Positions 16,084 through 24,893 of a stretch of 64,000 bases of DNA are shown piece by piece (position 1 is the first letter of the stretch; every line of letters starts with the position of its first letter). The notes under the pieces were generated by a model that was not told where the DNA came from, ran no database searches, and was given only the letters and a program-made list of their open reading frames with translations. Made by a program: the position numbers and the translations under genes. This DNA comes from Nocardia aurantia (GTDB lineage Bacteria; Actinomycetota; Actinomycetes; Mycobacteriales; Mycobacteriaceae). The DNA lies in contig NZ_WEGI01000011.1 in NCBI RefSeq assembly GCF_009604425.1, positions 248,001 to 312,000 on the forward strand. The letters run 5' to 3'.

Positions 16084-17099
16084 GCGATATCCAGACAGCA
16101 CAGGCGGTGGTCGATCCCGACACCGCGCCCCCGGCCCGCCGTTTCGCGGTGGACCGTTCCTTCCTAGGCCGCGCCGGCGTGGTCGTAGTGGTCCTCGTCC
16201 TCGCGATCGTGGTGGCGCTGTTGCGCTCGCACAGCGGACTGGTGGTCTGGCAGTCGGTGGTCACCGGCATCCTGACCGGCGGTCTGTACGGACTGATCGC
16301 GATGGGCCTCACGCTGATCTTCGGCGTGCTCGACATCGTGAACTTCGCGCACGGCGCTCTGCTGGCCGTCGCCATGTTCATCTCGTTCGGGCTGGTGGAC
16401 AGCACCGGGATGCATCCGTATCTCACCCTGCTGATCGCGACCCCCGCGTTGTTCCTGGTCGGCGCGATCGTCTATCGTGGCTTGCTGTCCGGTAGCGGTG
16501 CCCGCTCTCTGGAGAATCAGCTGCTGATCACGTTGGGTCTGTCGCTGTTGCTGGAGAACGGTCTGCTGATGTTCTTCGGCGCCGAGCCCAAGAGCATCAA
16601 GCTGCCCGGCGAGTTCCAGTTCTCGTTGTTCGGCGCGGTCGTCGCCGGATCGCGGCTGTACGCCTTCCTCGGCGCGATCGCCCTGGGCGGGGTGCTGTTC
16701 TGGTTGCTGCGCCGGACCCGGCTGGGCACGGCGATCCGCGCGGTCGCCGCGAACGGCACCGGTGCGCAGCTGGTGGGCATCAACGTCCGGCGCATCCACA
16801 TGGTGACCTTCGCGATCGGCACCGCGTGCGCCGGTGCCGCGGCCGCACTGGCCGGACCGCTGGTCACGGTGTCGCCCACCCTCGGCGAGCAGTTCAACAT
16901 CACCGCGTTCGTGGTGGTGGTGCTCGGCGGGATGGGCAACGTGGTCGGCGCCCTGATCGGTGGCCTGCTGATCGGCCTGGTCGAGCAGCTCACCACCATC
17001 TACCTCGGCGGCCAGAGCTCGCTGCTGGGTGTGTTCGTGGTGTTCGTGCTGGTGCTCTTCCTCCGCCCGCAGGGACTGTTCGGAAGGAAGACCTCATGA
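16080..17099 (+). CDS. LivH-type ABC transporter permease
   Basis: A 339-residue inner-membrane permease with about eight spans. ILTGGLYGLIAMGLTLIFGV followed by NFAHG is the hallmark start of LivH permeases, and VLGGMGNVVGALIGGLLIGL is the closing conserved segment. It forms the channel with the LivM-like partner. The ATG at 16080 overlaps the binding-protein stop (ATGA); an in-frame ATG nine bases earlier is less likely. Its stop in turn overlaps the livM-like start. Confidence 0.93.
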   Translation: MSDIQTAQAVVDPDTAPPARRFAVDRSFLGRAGVVVVVLVLAIVVALLRSHSGLVVWQSVVTGILTGGLYGLIAMGLTLIFGVLDIVNFAHGALLAVAMFISFGLVDSTGMHPYLTLLIATPALFLVGAIVYRGLLSGSGARSLENQLLITLGLSLLLENGLLMFFGAEPKSIKLPGEFQFSLFGAVVAGSRLYAFLGAIALGGVLFWLLRRTRLGTAIRAVAANGTGAQLVGINVRRIHMVTFAIGTACAGAAAALAGPLVTVSPTLGEQFNITAFVVVVLGGMGNVVGALIGGLLIGLVEQLTTIYLGGQSSLLGVFVVFVLVLFLRPQGLFGRKTS

Positions 17100-18160
17100 G
17101 TACGGCCACGACGACGCCGAGTGCGATCACCATCGCCGGTCCGGCGCACGCCTCGGTCAAGGCGCCGCCGCTGCGGCCCGCCAACCGGCAGTTCGCGATC
17201 CTCGCCGTGCTGGTGCTGCTCGCCATCCCGCTGCCCGCGATCCTGCCCTCGGCCCAAGGCGCGGTCGCGGTGCGGATCCTGATCTTCGCGCTGATGGCCG
17301 TCGGCTGGAACATCATGAGCGGCTTCGGCGGCATGTTCAGCTTCGGCCACGCGGCCTACTTCGGGGTGGGCGCCTACACCAGCGCGTATCTGCTGGTGAA
17401 GCACAACGTCTCGCCGTGGATCGGGATGCTGGCCGGCATGGCGGTGGCCGCCGCGGTGGCCGTGATAATCGGCTACTTCTCGTTCCGCTACAAGTTGCAG
17501 GGCGCGTACTTCGCGCTGGCCACGTTCGCCTTCGCCGAGATGCTGCGGCTGATCGTGACCAGCAGCAAGTTCGCCAACAAGTCGGTCGGCTTCAGCGTCC
17601 CGCTGATCCAGGGTTCCTCGCTGTGGAAACTCCAGTTCCCGGCCGATTCGCACGCCTACTTCTGGGTGGCGCTGGCGCTGGCCGGGGCCGCGGTCGCGGT
17701 CAGCATCGCCTTCCTGCACTCGCGGGCCGGCCGCTACGTCACCGCGATCCGCGACGACGAACTGGCCGCCGCGGCGCTGGGCACCCCGGTGCTGCGCTAC
17801 AAGCTGATGACCGTGGGGCTGTCCGCCGCGATCACCGCGGTCGCGGGCGCCTTCTACACGCAGTACTACCTGTTCGTGAACCCGGATCTCGGGTTCGGGT
17901 CGGCCGTGTCGATCCAGGCGATCGTGCCGGTCGTGATCGGCGGCATCGGCACCATCTGGGGACCGATCCTCGGCGCGATCATCATCGGTTCGCTGACCGA
18001 CGTGACGGCCACGCTGCTGCGCACCCCGCCGGATTTCCTGGACTTCCTGAAGGGCCGCAGCGGGCTGGACGTGGCGCTGTACGCGGTGCTGCTGATCCTG
18101 ATCGTCCGGCTGCTGCCGAAGGGAATTGTCGGAACGATCGCGGCGAGGTGGCGGCGATGA
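17096..18160 (+). CDS. LivM-type ABC transporter permease
   Basis: A 354-residue permease with about ten spans. It has the LivM features GWNIMSGFGGMFSFGHAAYFGVGAY (read in segments), RDDELAAAALG near the cytoplasmic coupling loop, and VIGGIGTIWGPILGAIIIG. It pairs with the LivH-like protein. A hydrophilic N-terminal stretch of about 30 residues precedes the first span. Start and stop both overlap neighbouring genes by ATGA, which points to one translationally coupled operon. Confidence 0.93.
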   Translation: MSTATTTPSAITIAGPAHASVKAPPLRPANRQFAILAVLVLLAIPLPAILPSAQGAVAVRILIFALMAVGWNIMSGFGGMFSFGHAAYFGVGAYTSAYLLVKHNVSPWIGMLAGMAVAAAVAVIIGYFSFRYKLQGAYFALATFAFAEMLRLIVTSSKFANKSVGFSVPLIQGSSLWKLQFPADSHAYFWVALALAGAAVAVSIAFLHSRAGRYVTAIRDDELAAAALGTPVLRYKLMTVGLSAAITAVAGAFYTQYYLFVNPDLGFGSAVSIQAIVPVVIGGIGTIWGPILGAIIIGSLTDVTATLLRTPPDFLDFLKGRSGLDVALYAVLLILIVRLLPKGIVGTIAARWRR

Positions 18161-18891
18161 GCATCGTGCAGGTCGACGGGGTCGGCAAGGCGTTCCGGGG
18201 CCTGCGGGCACTGTCCGACGTGGACTTCCACGTCGCCGAGGGCGAGATCCTCGGCATCATCGGCCCCAACGGCGCCGGTAAGACCACGCTGTTCAACGTG
18301 GTCGCCGGGGCGATCCGCCCGGACACCGGCCGGGTCTCGTTCGCCGGTCGCGACGTCACCGGCGCCGCGCCGGAGAAGATCGCGCGGGCGGGCATGGTCC
18401 GCACCTTCCAGCTGATGCGGCCGTTCGGCAGCATGACCGTGCTGGAGAACGTGAGCCTCGCCGCGCAGCATCACCGGCTCGGCGCCCGCAAGCTGCGCGA
18501 ACACGCCCTGGACGTGGTGGATCGGGTGGGCCTCGGCCCGTGGGCCTACCGCGTCTCCACCGAACTGCCCACGGCCGGGCTCAAACGCCTGGAACTGGCC
18601 CGCGCGCTGGCGTCCCGGCCCAAGGTGCTGCTGCTGGACGAGGTGCTCGCGGGCCTGGTCCCCGCCGAACGCGAACCGGTCCTCGACCTGCTCGCCTCGC
18701 TGCGCGAACAGGAAGGTGTGACCCTGCTGTTCATCGAGCACATCATGGCCGCGGTCATGCGCCTCGCGGACCGGGTGCTGGTTCTCGACCAGGGCCGGGT
18801 GCTCGCGGTCGGCTCGCCCGAAGAGGTCACCAGCGATCCCCGGGTCATCGACGCCTATCTCGGTGAGGAGCCGACCCATGCTGACGCTTGA
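18157..18891 (+). CDS. LivG-type ABC transporter ATPase
   Basis: A 244-residue ATPase with Walker A GPNGAGKTTLFN, a Q-loop in VRTFQLMRPF, Walker B KVLLLDEVLAGL and switch His in FIEHIM. The signature motif is unusual: where LSGGQ or LS-G-QQRR is expected it reads LPTAGLKRLELARAL, without the Ser-Gly-Gly core. Some LivG proteins vary here, so it may still be active with its LivF partner. It powers import by the LivHM-like channel. The start overlaps the livM-like stop. Confidence 0.92.
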   Translation: MSIVQVDGVGKAFRGLRALSDVDFHVAEGEILGIIGPNGAGKTTLFNVVAGAIRPDTGRVSFAGRDVTGAAPEKIARAGMVRTFQLMRPFGSMTVLENVSLAAQHHRLGARKLREHALDVVDRVGLGPWAYRVSTELPTAGLKRLELARALASRPKVLLLDEVLAGLVPAEREPVLDLLASLREQEGVTLLFIEHIMAAVMRLADRVLVLDQGRVLAVGSPEEVTSDPRVIDAYLGEEPTHADA

Positions 18892-19579
18892 GCGCCTGTC
18901 CGCCGGCTACGGCCGGATGCAGATCCTGCACGAGATCGACCTGCGCGTCGGCGCGGGCGAGATCGTGGCCCTGGTCGGCGCGAACGGCGCGGGCAAGACC
19001 ACCACGCTGCGCAGCATCTGCGGCCAGATCGCGCCGCTGTCCGGCACGATCACCTTCGACGGGGCGGTGACCGCCGGCCGCCGCCCCGACGAACTGGTCC
19101 GCGCGGGCCTGGTCCACGTCCCCGAGGATCGCGCGCTGTTCGGCACGCTGACCGTCGAGGAGAACCTGCGGATGGGCGCCTGGACCCGCACCGCCGAACA
19201 GGCCGAACGGTCCCTCGCCGAGGTGTATTCGCTGTTCGAGATCCTCTCGGAACGCCGCACCACCGTCGCGGAGACCTTCTCCGGCGGCCAGCAGCAGATG
19301 CTCGCGATCGGCCGCGCGCTGATGGCGGGCCCGAAACTGCTGATGCTCGACGAACCGTCCACCGGCCTGTCCCCGAAGCTGACCTGGTTGATGCTCGAGG
19401 CCGTGCAACGCATCCGGGACACCGGGGTGTCGGTGCTGCTGGTCGAGCAGAACGCGAAACAGGCGCTGGCCATTGCCGATCGGGCCTATGTGCTGGAGAG
19501 CGGGTCCATCGTGTTGCAGGGCACCGGCAGTGAACTGGCCGACGATCCCCGAGTGCGAAAGGCGTATCTGGGCCTGTGA
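18878..19579 (+). CDS. LivF-type ABC transporter ATPase
   Basis: A 233-residue ATPase with Walker A GANGAGKTTTLR, a canonical signature FSGGQQQMLAIGRAL, Walker B KLLMLDEPSTGLSP and switch His replaced by the usual LivF segment VLLVEQN. The ATG at 18878 follows GGTGAGGAG at good spacing and overlaps the last codons of the LivG-like gene. Together with the LivG-like protein it forms the nucleotide-binding pair of the importer. Its stop overlaps the GTG of the second MmgE/PrpD gene, which ties transporter and catabolic genes into one transcript. Confidence 0.93.
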   Translation: MLTLERLSAGYGRMQILHEIDLRVGAGEIVALVGANGAGKTTTLRSICGQIAPLSGTITFDGAVTAGRRPDELVRAGLVHVPEDRALFGTLTVEENLRMGAWTRTAEQAERSLAEVYSLFEILSERRTTVAETFSGGQQQMLAIGRALMAGPKLLMLDEPSTGLSPKLTWLMLEAVQRIRDTGVSVLLVEQNAKQALAIADRAYVLESGSIVLQGTGSELADDPRVRKAYLGL

Positions 19580-21225
19580 ATTCCGAATCCGCGCACGATG
19601 CCAGGGTCGCCGGGACAACGACCGGCGAATCCGCCGGTGCGGCAGCCGCTTTCGGCGCAGCTGCCGGGGCGCTCGCCGTCTCCCGCGCCGGGCTGGTCCG
19701 ATCGGGTCCGGAACCGGTCACCGATGCGTCCGCGGTGGGCGCCGCCGCAGCTTCACGCGACGAATCCGCCGGTATGGCAGCGCCTGCGGTCGGCAGTGCC
19801 CGGTCGGGCGGTGCTTCGCAGTCCGAATCGGGTTCGGGGCCGGCGGTTTCGAAGGCCGCGGGTGCCGCGACGCCCGGTACCGCCACCGCGACCGCGGCGC
19901 TGGGTGCCTGGGTCTCCGGGCTGGATGCCGGGGCCGTTCCCGCCGAGGTGATCGACCGGCTCTCGCTGGTACTGCTCGATGTGCTCGGCGTGACGGCGGT
20001 CGGTGCTTCGTTGCCGGAACATGGTGCGCTGCGGAAGGTTTGGCGTGCTCCGGCCGGTTCGGCGCCGCTGGTCGGAGCCGGTCGGACGGTCGCCACCGAT
20101 GCCGCCGCCTGGCTCAATGCCATGGCCCTGGTCTCGCTGGAGTTGGACGAGGGCAACAAGTTCGCCAAGGGGCATCCGGCCGCGCACGGGTTCCCGGCCG
20201 TGCTGGCGCTGGCTGCAGAACTGGACAGCACCGGCGCCGACACGGCTGCCGCGCTGCTCGCCGCCTATGAGGTGGCGTCCCGATTCGGGCGGGCCACCAG
20301 CGCGCGGGCGGGTGTGCACCCGCACGGGAACTGGGGTGTCGCCGGGTCTGCGGCCGGATGTGCTCGGCTGCTGGGACTTTCGGCCGAGGCCACGGCCGCG
20401 GCGATCGATACCGGTGCGGGGATGGCGATCGCGGGCCATTTCGATTCGGCGACCGACGGTAATCCGGTGCGCAACGCGTGGATGGGGGCTTCGGCGATGT
20501 CCGGGCTGGCGGCCGCGCGGATGGCGGCGGCGGGCATGGCCCGCAACACCGGCACGGCCGCGCTGTCGCTGGGAACGCTGCTGGGACAGTTCGATTCGGC
20601 GCAGCTCACCGACGAACTCGGGGTGCGCTGGGACATCACCCGGGGTTATTTCAAGCGGCACGCGTCGTGCTCGTTCACCCATCCGGCGGCCGACGCGCTG
20701 CTGGATCTGCGTGGCGAGCCCGGATTCCGGACCGACGGCATCACCGGGATCCTGGTGGAGAGCCATGCGCTCGGGGCCGGTCTGACCGGGACCGAGTGGT
20801 CGAACCGGTTGTCGGCCATGTTCTCCACGCCGTTCGTGGTCGCCACCGCGGCGCTGACCGGCACGGTCGGCCCGGACAGTGCGCTCGACGATCCGGCCGT
20901 GCGGGAGCTGGCCCGCCGGGTGCGGCTGGTGGCGGCCGACGATCTCACGGCCAGGCTGCCCGCCGAGCGCGCGGTGCGGGCCACGGTCCGGTTCGCCGAC
21001 GGCAGCACGCTGGTCCGGGAGGTGCCGAACCCGATCGGCGACGCCGATCATCACCCACTGAGCGAACAGGACGTGATCGCCCTGCTGAAGGGTTGGCTGC
21101 CCGGGCAGCCCGAATTCGTGGACCGCGCGGTCGCGCTGAGTCACGACCTGCCCGGCCTGCCCCGCGTCGGCGACGCACTGCGCGGGCTGGGCGGTACGGA
21201 AGAGGAAGAGAAGGAGACGAACTGA
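19576..21225 (+). CDS. MmgE/PrpD family protein 2 with N-terminal extension
   Basis: The body from about residue 100 is a normal MmgE/PrpD fold: LGAWVSGLDAGAVPAEVIDR, then LSLVLLDVLGVTAVG, SLELDEGNKFAKGHPAAHGF (conserved acidic/His segment) and RHASCSFTHPAADALL. These enzymes dehydrate, decarboxylate or epimerise small polycarboxylates. The first about 95 residues are an Ala/Gly/Ser-rich low-complexity stretch not usual for the family. The GTG at 19576 overlaps the LivF stop (GTGA), which supports the long form; an internal start would give a standard-length enzyme. It is only distantly similar to the first MmgE/PrpD protein in this island and may act on another intermediate or form a heteromer. 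Confidence 0.85.
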   Translation: MNSESAHDARVAGTTTGESAGAAAAFGAAAGALAVSRAGLVRSGPEPVTDASAVGAAAASRDESAGMAAPAVGSARSGGASQSESGSGPAVSKAAGAATPGTATATAALGAWVSGLDAGAVPAEVIDRLSLVLLDVLGVTAVGASLPEHGALRKVWRAPAGSAPLVGAGRTVATDAAAWLNAMALVSLELDEGNKFAKGHPAAHGFPAVLALAAELDSTGADTAAALLAAYEVASRFGRATSARAGVHPHGNWGVAGSAAGCARLLGLSAEATAAAIDTGAGMAIAGHFDSATDGNPVRNAWMGASAMSGLAAARMAAAGMARNTGTAALSLGTLLGQFDSAQLTDELGVRWDITRGYFKRHASCSFTHPAADALLDLRGEPGFRTDGITGILVESHALGAGLTGTEWSNRLSAMFSTPFVVATAALTGTVGPDSALDDPAVRELARRVRLVAADDLTARLPAERAVRATVRFADGSTLVREVPNPIGDADHHPLSEQDVIALLKGWLPGQPEFVDRAVALSHDLPGLPRVGDALRGLGGTEEEEKETN

Positions 21226-21857
21226 TGCGTGCCTTCGCGGTGACGCCCATCCACCTGCCGCCGGAGGAGATCCGGCGCCGGCAGGACCGCTACGACCGGC
21301 TCGCGCCACCCGGCCTGCGGATCGAACTCCGCGACGTCGGGGAGGCAGCGCCGACGTCGCTGGACACGGGCGAATCCGTGCGGGCCTCCGAGCGCGAGGT
21401 GGCGGCCGTACTGGCCACGGCCGGAACGGATTTCGACCTCGCCTTCCCGGACTGCGTCCTGGATCCGGCGGTCCCCGACACCGTCTCCGAGACCGACGTT
21501 CCGGTGCACGGTCTGCTCAAACTGTCCGCGACCCATTTGGCGGGCAAGGGAATCCGCTTCGGCGCGGTCGTCCGCAACGAGGCCATCGCCGCCGAATTCG
21601 ACAAGCGCATCGCCGATTACGGCCTGAGCGCCCATTACGCCGGTAGCCGTGTCCTGGACCTCCCGTTCAGCGCGATCGCCGACACCGACGTCTGGAACCG
21701 GGCGCTCGGCGAGGCCGTCCGCGACCTCGCCGAACAAGGTGCGACCGCCGTCATCAACGGCTGCTCGGCCGTCGACGTCGAACCCGCCGACCTGCCCGCT
21801 CGCATCGTCGACCCGACCGAGCTGGCGCTGCGCCTCCTCGCCGTCGAGGAGGCGTGA
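21225..21857 (+). CDS. Aspartate/glutamate/hydantoin racemase superfamily protein
   Basis: A 210-residue protein of the Asp/Glu racemase fold. Two cysteines are placed as expected for a two-base mechanism: one in LAFPDCVLDPAVPD in the N-terminal half, one in AVINGCSAVDVE in the C-terminal half. VHGLLKLSATHLAGKGIRFG resembles the hydantoin racemase/maleate isomerase linker. It could racemise a hydantoin or amino acid, or isomerise a cis-dicarboxylate. The ATG overlaps the previous stop (TGATG). The dihydropyrimidinase-like gene two genes on makes a hydantoin- or imide-type role plausible but unproven. Confidence 0.75.
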   Translation: MRAFAVTPIHLPPEEIRRRQDRYDRLAPPGLRIELRDVGEAAPTSLDTGESVRASEREVAAVLATAGTDFDLAFPDCVLDPAVPDTVSETDVPVHGLLKLSATHLAGKGIRFGAVVRNEAIAAEFDKRIADYGLSAHYAGSRVLDLPFSAIADTDVWNRALGEAVRDLAEQGATAVINGCSAVDVEPADLPARIVDPTELALRLLAVEEA

Positions 21858-21893
21858 TGCCGAGTAGTTGTGCCGCAACGGAGGCGAGCATCG

Positions 21894-23258
21894 ATGAGTG
21901 ACGGGCCAGATCTGATCGTCGCCGGGGCCGGTGGCGGTCTCGCCGGTGCGCTGCGCGCTGCCGAGCTGGGGTTGAGCGTCCTGGTCGTCGAGGCGAGCGA
22001 GCATTTCCGGCGCGGCAACAACACCTCCATGTCGACCGCGATGTTCCCCGGCGCGGGTTCGCGCTGGCAGCGGGAGGCGGGGATCGAGGATTCGCCGGAG
22101 ACCTTCGTCGCCGACATCATGGCCAAGACCAAGAATCAGGCCGAGCCGCGGTTGTCGCGCACGCTCGCCGGGGTGAGCGCGGAACTGGTGGAGTGGCTGC
22201 ACGATTCGGTCGGGCTGCCGCTGTCGCTGGTGACCGACTTCAACTATCCGGGTCACGCGGTGCCACGCTGCCATTCGATCGAGGGCCGGCACGGGTCGGG
22301 CGTCATCGATCATCTCGCCCGCCGGGTCGCCGAGCACGAGAACATCGAGATGCTCGTGCCCGCAACGCTGGTCGACGTGCTCACCGATGCCGAGGGGGTG
22401 CGCGCGGCGGTGGTCCGGTATCCGGACGGTACCGAGGAGGAGATCCCGACCCGCGCGGTCCTGTTGGCCACCAACGGTTTCGGCGCGGATCGCGATCTGG
22501 TGCGGCGGTATCTGCCGGAGATCGCGGAGGCGCTCTACCAGGGTAGCGACCGGTCGCTCGGCGATGCGCTGCGGATCGGCGAGAAGCTGGGCGCCGCAAC
22601 GGGTTTCCTGGATGCGTACCAGGGGCACGGCGCGGTGTCGGCGAGCGCGGGCACCCTGCTCGGCTGGGCGACGATCATCCACGGCGCGGTGCTGGTCGAT
22701 ACGACCGGTCACCGCTTCGGCAACGAGACGCGCGGCTACTCCGAGTATGCCGCGGAACTGGCGGCCCGTCCGGGCGCGACCGGCTGGATCGTGCTGGACG
22801 AGACCATCTTCGAGCAGTGCCAGGCGTTCCAGGACTTCCGGAACGTGGTCGCCTCCGGGGCCGTGGTGTGGGCCGACGACGCGACCGAACTGGCGGCGGC
22901 GACCGGGTTGCCCGCCGACGCGCTGGTCGCGGAACTCGCTGCCGCGCAGGCGATCGCGCGCGGCGAGCAGCCGGACCCGTACGGCCGCACCAACTGGGAG
23001 CGGCCGCTCGACGGTCGATACGCCGCGGTGCGGGTGGTGCCCGCGCTGTTCCACACCCAGGGTGGGCTGCTCGTGGACGAGCACGCCACCGTGGTCGACG
23101 CCGAGGACCGGCCGATTCCCGGCCTGTACGCCGCGGGTGGCGCCGCGGCGAGCATCTCCGGTCACGGCGCCGCCGGATATTTGCCCGGTAACGGGCTCCT
23201 ACCGGCCTTCGGGCTGGCTTACCTGGCCGCGGGCGACGTCGCTCGCCGGACGGCCTGA
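21894..23258 (+). CDS. FAD-dependent fumarate reductase/succinate dehydrogenase-like flavoprotein
   Basis: A 454-residue soluble flavoprotein. The N-terminal dinucleotide fold is LIVAGAGGGLAGALRAAELG, with VEASEHFRRGNNTSMSTAM following; conserved HSIEGRHGSGVIDHLARR and HTQGGLLVDEHATVVDAE, then PGLYAAGGAAASISGHGAAGYLPG in segments, match the fumarate reductase/tricarballylate dehydrogenase flavoprotein family. It probably desaturates or reduces a dicarboxylate-like intermediate. There is no heme domain or signal peptide, so it is cytoplasmic. The ATG at 21894 follows GGAGG at 9-nt spacing; a GTG at 21870 is less likely. It is part of the liv-linked operon. Confidence 0.88.
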   Translation: MSDGPDLIVAGAGGGLAGALRAAELGLSVLVVEASEHFRRGNNTSMSTAMFPGAGSRWQREAGIEDSPETFVADIMAKTKNQAEPRLSRTLAGVSAELVEWLHDSVGLPLSLVTDFNYPGHAVPRCHSIEGRHGSGVIDHLARRVAEHENIEMLVPATLVDVLTDAEGVRAAVVRYPDGTEEEIPTRAVLLATNGFGADRDLVRRYLPEIAEALYQGSDRSLGDALRIGEKLGAATGFLDAYQGHGAVSASAGTLLGWATIIHGAVLVDTTGHRFGNETRGYSEYAAELAARPGATGWIVLDETIFEQCQAFQDFRNVVASGAVVWADDATELAAATGLPADALVAELAAAQAIARGEQPDPYGRTNWERPLDGRYAAVRVVPALFHTQGGLLVDEHATVVDAEDRPIPGLYAAGGAAASISGHGAAGYLPGNGLLPAFGLAYLAAGDVARRTA

Positions 23259-23283
23259 ATTTCACGCGAAGGATTCGACTGAC

Positions 23284-24753
23284 ATGGCTACAACCGAACT
23301 GCTCATCAAGAATGTCCGGGTCGTGCGGCCCGAGGACCCCGACACCGCGCAGCCGGCGCTGCTCGACATCGCGGTGAACGACGGCAAGATCGTCCGGGTG
23401 GCCGCGGACCTGCCCGCCGACGACGCGGCCCGGGTGGTCGACGGCCGCGGCCTGCTGGCCTTCCCGGGTGTGGTGGACGCGCACCAGCACTGGGGCATCT
23501 ACAACGAGCTGTCCGAGGACACCCGCACCGAGAGCCGGGCCAGCGCGCAGGGCGGCGTCACCACCTCGCTGACCTACATGCGCACCGGCCAGTACTACCT
23601 GAACAAGGGCGGCAGCTACCGGGACTTCTTCCCCGAGGTGCTGAGCCTGTCCGAGGGCAACGCCTACGTCGACTACGCCTACCACCTGGCCCCGATGAGC
23701 GCGCAGCACATCGAGGAGATCCCGTTCCTGGTCGAGGAATTCGGCGTCACGTCGTTCAAGATCTTCATGTTCTACGGCAGCCACGGCCTGCACGGCCGGT
23801 CGACCAGCCAGAGCGATTTCCTGATGATCCCGCCGGACGAGCGCTACGACATCGCGCACTTCGAGTTCGTCATGCGCGGCGTGCAGAAGGCCCGCGAGAT
23901 CCTCACCGAGTACGCGCCGCACATCTCGCTGTCGCTGCACTGCGAGACCGCGGAGATCATGACCGCCTACACCAAGCTGGTCGAACAGGACGGCTCGCTC
24001 ACCGGTCTGCGCGCCTACAGCGCCTCGCGCCCGCCGCATTCGGAGGGCCTGGCGGTCACCATCGCCTCGTACCTCGCGCACGAGACCCAGCTGCCGAACA
24101 TCAACCTGTTGCACCTGTCCTCCGAGAAGGCGCTGTCGGCCGCGCTCACCATGCAGAAGGCGTTCCCGCACATCGACTTCCGCCGTGAGGTCACCATCGG
24201 CCACCTCCTCGCCGATGTGGACACCGCCGTCGGCATCGGCGGCAAGGTGAACCCGCCGCTGCGCGAGCGCGAGGACGTCGAGGCCCTGTGGCGGCACATG
24301 CTGGCCGGCGATATCGACTGGGTCGTCAGCGATCACGCCTGCTGCCGGGACGAGCTGAAGTTCGGCGCCGACCGCGGCGACGTCTTCCTCGCCAAGTCCG
24401 GTTTCGGCGGCGCCGAGTACCTGCTGCCCGGCCTGGTCGGCGAGGGCACCAAGCGCGGCCTGTCGCTGCAGCGGATCGCGAAGCTGTTGTCCGCCAACCC
24501 GGCTCAGCGCTACGGCCTGCGGAACAAGGGCACCATCGCCGAGGGCTACGACGCCGACATCGCGCTGGTCGACCCGAACGTGCAGTGGACCGTCCGCGCC
24601 GCCGACTCGGAATCCACCCAGGAGTACACCCCGTTCGAGGGCTTCGACATGACCGCGAAGGTCACCGACACCTTCGTCCGCGGCCACCAGGTGTTCGCCG
24701 ACGGCAAGGTGGTCGGCAACCCGATCGGGCAGTTCGTGCGTCGCGGGCGCTGA
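23284..24753 (+). CDS. Dihydropyrimidinase/hydantoinase-like amidohydrolase
   Basis: A 489-residue amidohydrolase-superfamily protein. The metal site is seen as VVDAHQHWG (HxH), a Lys in SFKIFMFYG in the place of the carbamylated lysine, LSLHCE, LLHLSSE and VVSDHACC (catalytic Asp). The opening ADLPADDAARVVDGRGLLAFPG and closing KGTIAEGYDADIALVDP are typical of dihydropyrimidinase, hydantoinase, allantoinase and cyclic imidase. It hydrolyses a cyclic amide or imide. No carbamoylase gene is nearby, which argues against simple pyrimidine or hydantoin use and for a cyclic imide or other lactam. It follows the flavoprotein by 25 nt. Confidence 0.9.
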   Translation: MATTELLIKNVRVVRPEDPDTAQPALLDIAVNDGKIVRVAADLPADDAARVVDGRGLLAFPGVVDAHQHWGIYNELSEDTRTESRASAQGGVTTSLTYMRTGQYYLNKGGSYRDFFPEVLSLSEGNAYVDYAYHLAPMSAQHIEEIPFLVEEFGVTSFKIFMFYGSHGLHGRSTSQSDFLMIPPDERYDIAHFEFVMRGVQKAREILTEYAPHISLSLHCETAEIMTAYTKLVEQDGSLTGLRAYSASRPPHSEGLAVTIASYLAHETQLPNINLLHLSSEKALSAALTMQKAFPHIDFRREVTIGHLLADVDTAVGIGGKVNPPLREREDVEALWRHMLAGDIDWVVSDHACCRDELKFGADRGDVFLAKSGFGGAEYLLPGLVGEGTKRGLSLQRIAKLLSANPAQRYGLRNKGTIAEGYDADIALVDPNVQWTVRAADSESTQEYTPFEGFDMTAKVTDTFVRGHQVFADGKVVGNPIGQFVRRGR

Positions 24754-24801
24754 TCCTCGGGACGGGTGTGGCGGCCGCCGTGCCGGGTAGCCTGCAAGGG
24801 C

Positions 24802-24870
24802 TGCATCGACGATCCGGACGGCAACGGCTGGTTCCTGCAGGAGATCACCCAGCGGGCACCCGGCCGCTGA
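24802..24870 (+). pseudogene. Remnant of a VOC/glyoxalase-family gene (3' end only)
   Basis: An orphan frame between the amidohydrolase stop and the next gene encodes DDPDGNGWFLQEITQRAPGR and then a TGA. This is the characteristic C-terminal end of actinobacterial glyoxalase/VOC proteins, including the DPDGNGW turn that carries a metal-site neighbour. No start or upstream VOC domain fits; the sequence before it is unrelated. It looks like a deletion scar in the operon. Confidence 0.6.
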
Positions 24871-24893
24871 TCCGACAACCGGAAGGTGAAACC

